Shown here: one piece after another, positions 6,832-10,917 of the stretch
How positions within the stretch are numbered: the first letter of the stretch is position 1
How the letters are laid out: every line of letters begins with the position of its first letter
NCBI GenBank assembly: GCA_015492355.1
Contig: WGFF01000162.1
Location: 1-10,917 of the forward strand
Length of the DNA: 10,917 bases
Reading direction: 5' to 3'
From: Deltaproteobacteria bacterium
GTDB taxonomy: Bacteria > Desulfobacterota > GWC2-55-46 > S146-73
The notes under the pieces: generated by a model
Told to the model about the DNA's origin: nothing
The model's input: only the letters and a program-made list of their open reading frames with translations
Database searches by the model: none
Made by a program: the position numbers and the translations under genes

Positions 6832-9330
6832 CTACAGATAATTCTCCCCTACGAGCAGGTCCGCCCATTTCCCCATCAATGGATCGTATTTTTTAAGTTC
6901 CTCTATTGTGCTGTATGTCCTGTTGTCCATGTTGAGTTTTGAATAGGCACCTGCCAGTCTGTAAAGTATCCACAACTTGTCTGTCCTGTATCTCTCATCA
7001 ATGGATGCAAATACCTTTCTATACTCCTTGATGGCGTCCATGTACCTCTCTGTCAAGAAGTAGACCTCTGCCAGCCCTGAAGATGAATCAACAAAACCCT
7101 TCACGTCCCCAGCCTCTCTGTACATGCCTATAGCCTTTCTGTAGGCTAATTCTGACTCCCTGTATCTTCCAAGCCTTCTTAAGGATTCTGCCTTTACAAA
7201 GAAGTATCTGGCATCCCTGTCCCTTAGTTCCATGTCCGCAACCTTTGCGTACTCCCCGTTCATATAGTATGCCTCCATGAGGAGCCTGCGTGCCCTGTCC
7301 ATGTACCTGCTCCTGGGAAAGATACCCATGAAGTGGCTAAGAAGCCTCTCCGCAGACTTCCCATCGTTTTGCTGTAGATACACACCTGCCAGCACCACCA
7401 TCGCCTCCTCCTTCACCCTGTCCTTTCCGATCCTTATGGCATTGTTGAGGTTTCTTACCGCGCCTGCATCAAGTCCCAGTTCTGCCATTGCCTTGCCTAC
7501 CCTGAGAAAGGTTATAGCCTTCTTGCTGAAGGCTATCTCCTGTTCGTAGAGGAGACCCACCCTTACGGTGTTGTAGTGGTCGCCCTGCTCGGAGAGGGAT
7601 ACTATCCATTTATACGCAATCCTCGACCTGAGGACCTTTGCCTTGAAGACAAACTGGCTCGATGGATACATGGAGAGGAATCTCTCCACGTTCTTAACTG
7701 CGGGACCATATTTCTTCAATCTTTCCTGAATGGAAACGAGCCTCAGGAGCGCCATTTCTGACCCCACATACCCTCCATCAGCCACCTCTCTATAGATCCT
7801 TTCTGCCTCTTTGAGATATGTTTCATTCTCTGTGGCGCTGTAGGCATCAGCAAGGGCAAGGCTTGCCATTGCCATGCCCTCTCCTTTCATCTCCTTCGCT
7901 ATCTTAGAATAGGTATCCACAGCCTTCTCAACATCACCCTCTGCAAGATAGGCATCTCCAGCCCTCACCTTGAAGAATGTGGAGACAAAGGGGTCTCCAT
8001 GGTACATGGATGCGAGCCTACTAAAAAGCCTCCTTGCTATGGAATAATTCCCCTTGATGATATTTATGTCGCCAAGGCTCAGAAGACTCAATGGGTCATC
8101 TACCTTCACCCTTTTGTAGACGGACCATGCCTGCCTTATCCTTCCTCTTATAAGGTATATATTACCTATCCATACCTCTGCCTCTTTGAATCCCGCTTTA
8201 TGTGCCTTCCTGAACCATTCCACTGCGGATGAGAACTTGGCAGTGGCAAAGAGTATACGTGCCTTTCTGAAAAGTGACGAAGCCCTTATAAACTCATCAT
8301 CGTTTATATCTATCGCCCTTCCGAAGTAACCACTCCCCTCAGGATAGAATCCCTTTTTCTCGTAATAATCACCCAGGAGGAAGAATCCAAGCGACGACAG
8401 ACCTGTATCAGGATGTATCCTCAATACCTCCTCAAGCCCTTCTGCCTCTTTCTCCCCGTTTATGAAAAGAAGGATGGTCTCCAGCACCTGAGCCTTCTCC
8501 ACCTCTCCTTTAGCCTTAAGGTCCACAACCATTGACTGTGCCTCCATGAGGAGCCCGAATCTGTCCTCTCCCTTGAGCCCCAGCCTTCTACGCAGTACCT
8601 CCATCGAAAGGGAATCGTTCTCTATGATAGATTCCATTATCAGGCGGTTTATCTTCCTTCTGTAAAGCCATCTCCACCCGTCGTTGAAAACCACCCTGCC
8701 CGGGTCTGCCTTTATCCTTTTGAACCCTTCCTTTTTCTTATCTCCGTGCCCTCCACCTGATTTCACTCCTGCCACGGTCTCTTTAAGTCCCTTTTTGTTT
8801 TTGTGTGTGTCCCTTTTACTAACCCTCTTCAAGGTAGAGTCAGTACCCACGGTGTCCAAACCCTTGGTGTTCCCTGCCTTTGCACCTTTGTTCCTCCCTG
8901 TACCCTTCCCCTTTTTTGTCTTTCCCTCTGGATACACGTCTATAAATATCCTAAAGGGCTTGGTCATTATGCCTTCCTTTACCTTTGAGACACCTTTGAG
9001 CTGTACGATAAGGTCGGTGAGCCTGCCTTTTTTGTCCTTGACTGTATGTGTTCCATCCACCTTCAGCAGTGATGTGGAGGGTTTTTTCGGGGGAAGAGTG
9101 GACAGGTCTATATTTCTCATCTGTATAGCCACCCTTGATGGCTCCTTTTTCACATTGAACCTCACCCTCTCTGATAGCACCACCACAAGCCTGTGGAAGT
9201 TCCTGTGGGTCTCCACCTCTATATCCATCACCCGTGGCAGTTCTTCACCAGCAGATACCCCCCTCAAAAGATGCATACACACCGCAATCCACAGGGTACC
9301 AATGAATATCCTCTTTGGAGAGAAGGTCAT
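6832..9330 (-). CDS. Secreted AMIN-like plus TPR protein heading the flgSR operon, function unknown
   Basis: From the ATG at 9330 it has 832 residues. A signal peptide is visible (MTFSPKR, hydrophobic core, then GVSA before GE near residue 27). Residues about 31-136 look like an AMIN-type beta domain, of the kind that binds cell wall in PilQ and AmiC. Next comes a strongly basic, Lys/Gly-rich linker (about 137-207). The rest, from about 230, is alpha-helical with many degenerate TPR units (for example YRESELAYRKAIGMYREAG and YMDAIKEYRKVF). It is probably periplasmic or on the inner face of the outer membrane. It is followed at 20 bp by flgS, so a flagellar role is likely. Start choice is unsure: 9333 gives Met-Met, 9372 adds 14 residues, and GTG at 9426 gives 864; none has a good Shine-Dalgarno. 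A PflA-like motor scaffold is one hypothesis, a general assembly scaffold another. Confidence 0.8.
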   Translation of the reverse strand: MTFSPKRIFIGTLWIAVCMHLLRGVSAGEELPRVMDIEVETHRNFHRLVVVLSERVRFNVKKEPSRVAIQMRNIDLSTLPPKKPSTSLLKVDGTHTVKDKKGRLTDLIVQLKGVSKVKEGIMTKPFRIFIDVYPEGKTKKGKGTGRNKGAKAGNTKGLDTVGTDSTLKRVSKRDTHKNKKGLKETVAGVKSGGGHGDKKKEGFKRIKADPGRVVFNDGWRWLYRRKINRLIMESIIENDSLSMEVLRRRLGLKGEDRFGLLMEAQSMVVDLKAKGEVEKAQVLETILLFINGEKEAEGLEEVLRIHPDTGLSSLGFFLLGDYYEKKGFYPEGSGYFGRAIDINDDEFIRASSLFRKARILFATAKFSSAVEWFRKAHKAGFKEAEVWIGNIYLIRGRIRQAWSVYKRVKVDDPLSLLSLGDINIIKGNYSIARRLFSRLASMYHGDPFVSTFFKVRAGDAYLAEGDVEKAVDTYSKIAKEMKGEGMAMASLALADAYSATENETYLKEAERIYREVADGGYVGSEMALLRLVSIQERLKKYGPAVKNVERFLSMYPSSQFVFKAKVLRSRIAYKWIVSLSEQGDHYNTVRVGLLYEQEIAFSKKAITFLRVGKAMAELGLDAGAVRNLNNAIRIGKDRVKEEAMVVLAGVYLQQNDGKSAERLLSHFMGIFPRSRYMDRARRLLMEAYYMNGEYAKVADMELRDRDARYFFVKAESLRRLGRYRESELAYRKAIGMYREAGDVKGFVDSSSGLAEVYFLTERYMDAIKEYRKVFASIDERYRTDKLWILYRLAGAYSKLNMDNRTYSTIEELKKYDPLMGKWADLLVGENYL

Positions 9331-9348
9331 CATCACTGTAATGCATAC

Positions 9349-9364
9349 TGCAACAACTATGCCA
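9349..9364 (-). promoter_or_regulatory. Near-consensus sigma-54 promoter before the TPR-flgS-flgR operon
   Basis: The minus strand reads TGGCATAGTTGTTGCA. Against TGGCAC-N5-TTGCA this is one mismatch in the eleven core positions, with GG and GC at the correct 10-nt distance. The predicted transcript start is near 9338, only about 5-8 nt before the paired ATGs at 9333 and 9330. The site is non-coding if either ATG is the start, but inside the frame if 9372 or 9426 is used. It would put the regulator pair under sigma-54, possibly its own control or that of the upstream activator. Confidence 0.7.
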
Positions 9365-9477
9365 TAAATCATGGGGTGGTGTTCTGACTCAGGGATGAGT
9401 AAGAAAAAACAAAAAATTACGGACACTTAGATTGGACTGTACGGTCCCGGGGGAAGGATCTATCCCTGGTTCAAAGA

Positions 9478-9514
9478 ATTGACACTATGGAGATGGAACA
9501 GAAAGACTGTCAAT
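9478..9514. repeat. Inverted repeat ATTGACA / TGTCAAT overlapping the putative promoter
   Basis: ATTGACA at 9478-9484 is the exact complement of TGTCAAT at 9508-9514, with 23 bp between. One arm contains the -35 box and the other abuts the -10 box of the possible sigma-70 promoter. It could be an operator or a loose RNA stem. The arms are short and chance is not excluded. Confidence 0.35.
9484..9513 (-). promoter_or_regulatory. Possible sigma-70-type promoter just after the upstream activator gene
   Basis: The minus strand has TTGACA (9513-9508), an 18-nt spacer and CATAGT (9489-9484), which agrees with TATAAT at four of six positions. It lies 2 bp after the stop of the upstream gene and points at the TPR gene, with a leader of roughly 140 nt. 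A perfect -35 with a mediocre -10 can arise by chance, so this is a suggestion of basal transcription only. Confidence 0.35.
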
Positions 9515-9515
9515 A

Positions 9516-10917
9516 TTATGACTCAAGGTCGAGGAGTCCCTTTCTCTTCATCTTCTCTATGAGGGTGGTTCTGTTGAGATGGAGGAACTCTGCCGCCTTC
9601 TTTTTCACCCCCTTTACCTTGTTCAGGGCATTGAGTATGAGGTCGGTTTCAAACTTGTCAACAACCGCATTGAGGTCTATTCCCTCAGGTGGTATCCTGA
9701 CACTGTAGTCAAAGCCCTCTGACTTCACGCTCAACTGACCGGTGCCAGAACCCTTTACCTTTTCTGGCAGGTCCCTTGCTGTGATGCGTCCCTTCTCCTT
9801 CAGTACCACAAGCCTTTCGATGAGGTTTTCGAGTTCCCTCACATTACCGGGCCAATTGTATGATTCGAGTATCTTCATGGCATCAGGGGTTATGCCAGTA
9901 ACGGACTTTCTCTTCCTCCTCGTAATAGTGGTCAGGAAATGGTCTACAAGGAGAGGTATATCCTCCCTCCGCTCCCTCAGTGGGGGTAGATGGATGGGTA
10001 TTACGTTCAGCCTGTAGTATAGGTCCTCGCGGAATCTCTTTTCCTGTACAGCCAGCTCAAGGTCCTGGTTGGTTGCAGCAACGACCCTTACATCCACCTT
10101 TATGGTTCTTCTACCGCCTATCCTCTCGAACTCCTTCTCCTGCAGTACCCTCAGTATCTTTACCTGTAGTCCAGGGCTCATATCGCCTATCTCATCGAGA
10201 AAGACCGTGCCACCATCCCCTGCCTCGAACCTGCCTATCTTTGTTGCTATAGCCCCTGTGAATGCCCCCTTCTCGTATCCAAAGAGCTCACTTTCGAGTA
10301 GGTCCTCTGGTATGGCACCACAGTTTATCGGTACAAAGGGCTTATTGGACCTTGAACTACTGTAATGGAGCGCCCTTGCAACGAGCTCCTTGCCAGTGCC
10401 ACTCTCTCCGAGTATGAGAACCGTTGAATCCGTATCAGCCACCTTGTGTATGATGTCCTTTACATCCTGTATCGCCTGACTTGTACCGAGAATGGCATCG
10501 GTGTACTTCCTTTTTATCTCCTGCCTGAGATGTATATTCTCCTCCTTGAGGGCACGTACCTCAAATGCCTTTTCAAGGGTTACAAGGAGTTCATCCTTTC
10601 CAAAGGGTTTTTTAAGGTAGGTGAAGGCACCAGCCTTCATAGCCTCAACCGCACTCTCAACAGAGGCATAGGCTGTGATAACGATGCAGGGAATACCCGA
10701 GTTTATATCCTTTATCCTGCGGACTATCTCTATACCGTTTATACCAGGAAGCCTCAGATCAGTAACAACCACATCAGGAAACCTCTTCTTAACCACCTCG
10801 AGCCCCTTCTCTCCACTCTCAACAGTGTATACAGAGTATCCAGCGATCTTTAAGAGTTCTCCAAGGCTCTCGCGTACAGATTCCTCATCATCCACAATAA
10901 GTACGGTACGTTTCTTC
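9516..10917 (-). CDS. NtrC-family sigma-54 activator with FleQ/FlrA-like helix-turn-helix (N-terminus cut by window edge)
   Basis: The frame stays open to the right edge. KKRTVLIVDDEE is read there, so only the first residue or few are missing. Numbered from the first visible Lys, the receiver has D9/D10, phospho-acceptor D53, T81 and K103, all intact. A helical linker follows. The AAA+ domain contains GESGTGKE, an intact GAFTGA loop (EKGAFTGAIA) and Walker B TVFLDE. The C-terminus ends in a Fis-type helix-turn-helix with NRTTLIEKM, which resembles the RRTTLVEKM segment of FleQ/FlrA more than the FlgR/NtrC type. It is therefore a phosphorylatable activator, perhaps the flagellar master regulator above FlgSR. 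Its kinase is not seen, unless FlgS serves both. The family call is firm and the flagellar role is inferred from position. Confidence 0.9.
   Translation of the reverse strand, partial: KKRTVLIVDDEESVRESLGELLKIAGYSVYTVESGEKGLEVVKKRFPDVVVTDLRLPGINGIEIVRRIKDINSGIPCIVITAYASVESAVEAMKAGAFTYLKKPFGKDELLVTLEKAFEVRALKEENIHLRQEIKRKYTDAILGTSQAIQDVKDIIHKVADTDSTVLILGESGTGKELVARALHYSSSRSNKPFVPINCGAIPEDLLESELFGYEKGAFTGAIATKIGRFEAGDGGTVFLDEIGDMSPGLQVKILRVLQEKEFERIGGRRTIKVDVRVVAATNQDLELAVQEKRFREDLYYRLNVIPIHLPPLRERREDIPLLVDHFLTTITRRKRKSVTGITPDAMKILESYNWPGNVRELENLIERLVVLKEKGRITARDLPEKVKGSGTGQLSVKSEGFDYSVRIPPEGIDLNAVVDKFETDLILNALNKVKGVKKKAAEFLHLNRTTLIEKMKRKGLLDLES

Noticed and set aside
6812..6868. 19-codon N-terminal extension of the kinase overlapping the TPR gene
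   Set aside because: It reads out-of-frame TPR coding sequence. GGGAGG stands directly before the ATG at 6811.
8684..9367. 227-codon plus-strand open frame opposite the TPR gene
   Set aside because: It is a shadow of the real gene: low-complexity Ser/Pro/Phe/Leu translation of the complement, no Shine-Dalgarno and no recognisable domain. The long plus-strand frames at 1017-1523, 5362-6012 and 6009-6572 were rejected for the same reason.
9402..9419. T-rich run on the minus strand after the right-edge activator, possible terminator
   Set aside because: The nearest stem (GGAC/GTCC at about 9434-9447) has 4 bp and lies too far upstream of the T-run to act as an intrinsic terminator.
9331..9426. 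Extended N-terminus of the TPR protein from GTG 9426
   Set aside because: No Shine-Dalgarno precedes it, the extra residues cover the sigma-54 promoter, and they place a second hydrophobic segment before a good signal peptide. Kept only as an alternative in the gene entry.
10893..10895. GTG that could be taken as the start of the right-edge activator
   Set aside because: It encodes the Val of the receiver's conserved LIVDDEE strand. Seven further in-frame codons (KKRTVLI) are readable upstream to the window edge, so the gene is truncated rather than starting here.

Overview
The window is one block of flagellar genes, all on the minus strand, so transcription runs from high to low coordinates. 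In that order it encodes an NtrC-type sigma-54 activator (cut by the right edge), a large secreted AMIN-plus-TPR protein, a soluble sensor kinase (FlgS/FleS-like), a second NtrC-type activator (FlgR/FleR-like), and then FlgB, FlgC, FliE, FliF, FliG and FliH (cut by the left edge). I found no plus-strand gene, no tRNA or rRNA, no transposase and no CRISPR array. No stretch over 300 bases lacks a gene.

The genes fall into three probable transcription units. (1) The edge-truncated activator ends at 9516. (2) A 185-bp gap (9331-9515) carries a near-consensus sigma-54 promoter and possibly a sigma-70-like one. It leads into the TPR gene, the kinase and its response regulator, which are separated by 20 bp and then overlap by 17 bp. 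(3) A 105-bp gap (4537-4641) carries a hairpin and a weaker sigma-54-like promoter. It leads into flgBC-fliEFGH, which is tightly packed except for a 177-bp gap between flgC and fliE filled with nested hairpins.

The genes suggest a regulatory loop. The kinase and FlgR-like regulator would activate sigma-54 promoters, and the first structural operon downstream encodes the MS ring (FliF), the rotor switch (FliG), the MS-ring/rod junction (FliE), the proximal rod (FlgB, FlgC) and the export ATPase regulator (FliH). The second activator has a Fis-type helix-turn-helix like that of FleQ/FlrA and may sit above FlgSR. The least explained gene is the AMIN-TPR protein that heads the regulator operon. 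Its order of beta-domain, linker and alpha-helical superhelix recalls PflA, the periplasmic motor-disk protein of Campylobacter.

The organism is a motile Gram-negative-type bacterium. Heavy use of AGG/AGA for Arg and ATA for Ile, with NtrC/FlgSR-controlled flagella, suggests a deep-branching or thermophilic lineage such as Nitrospirota, or Desulfobacterota and their relatives. This placement is an impression from codons and gene order, not a phylogenetic result.
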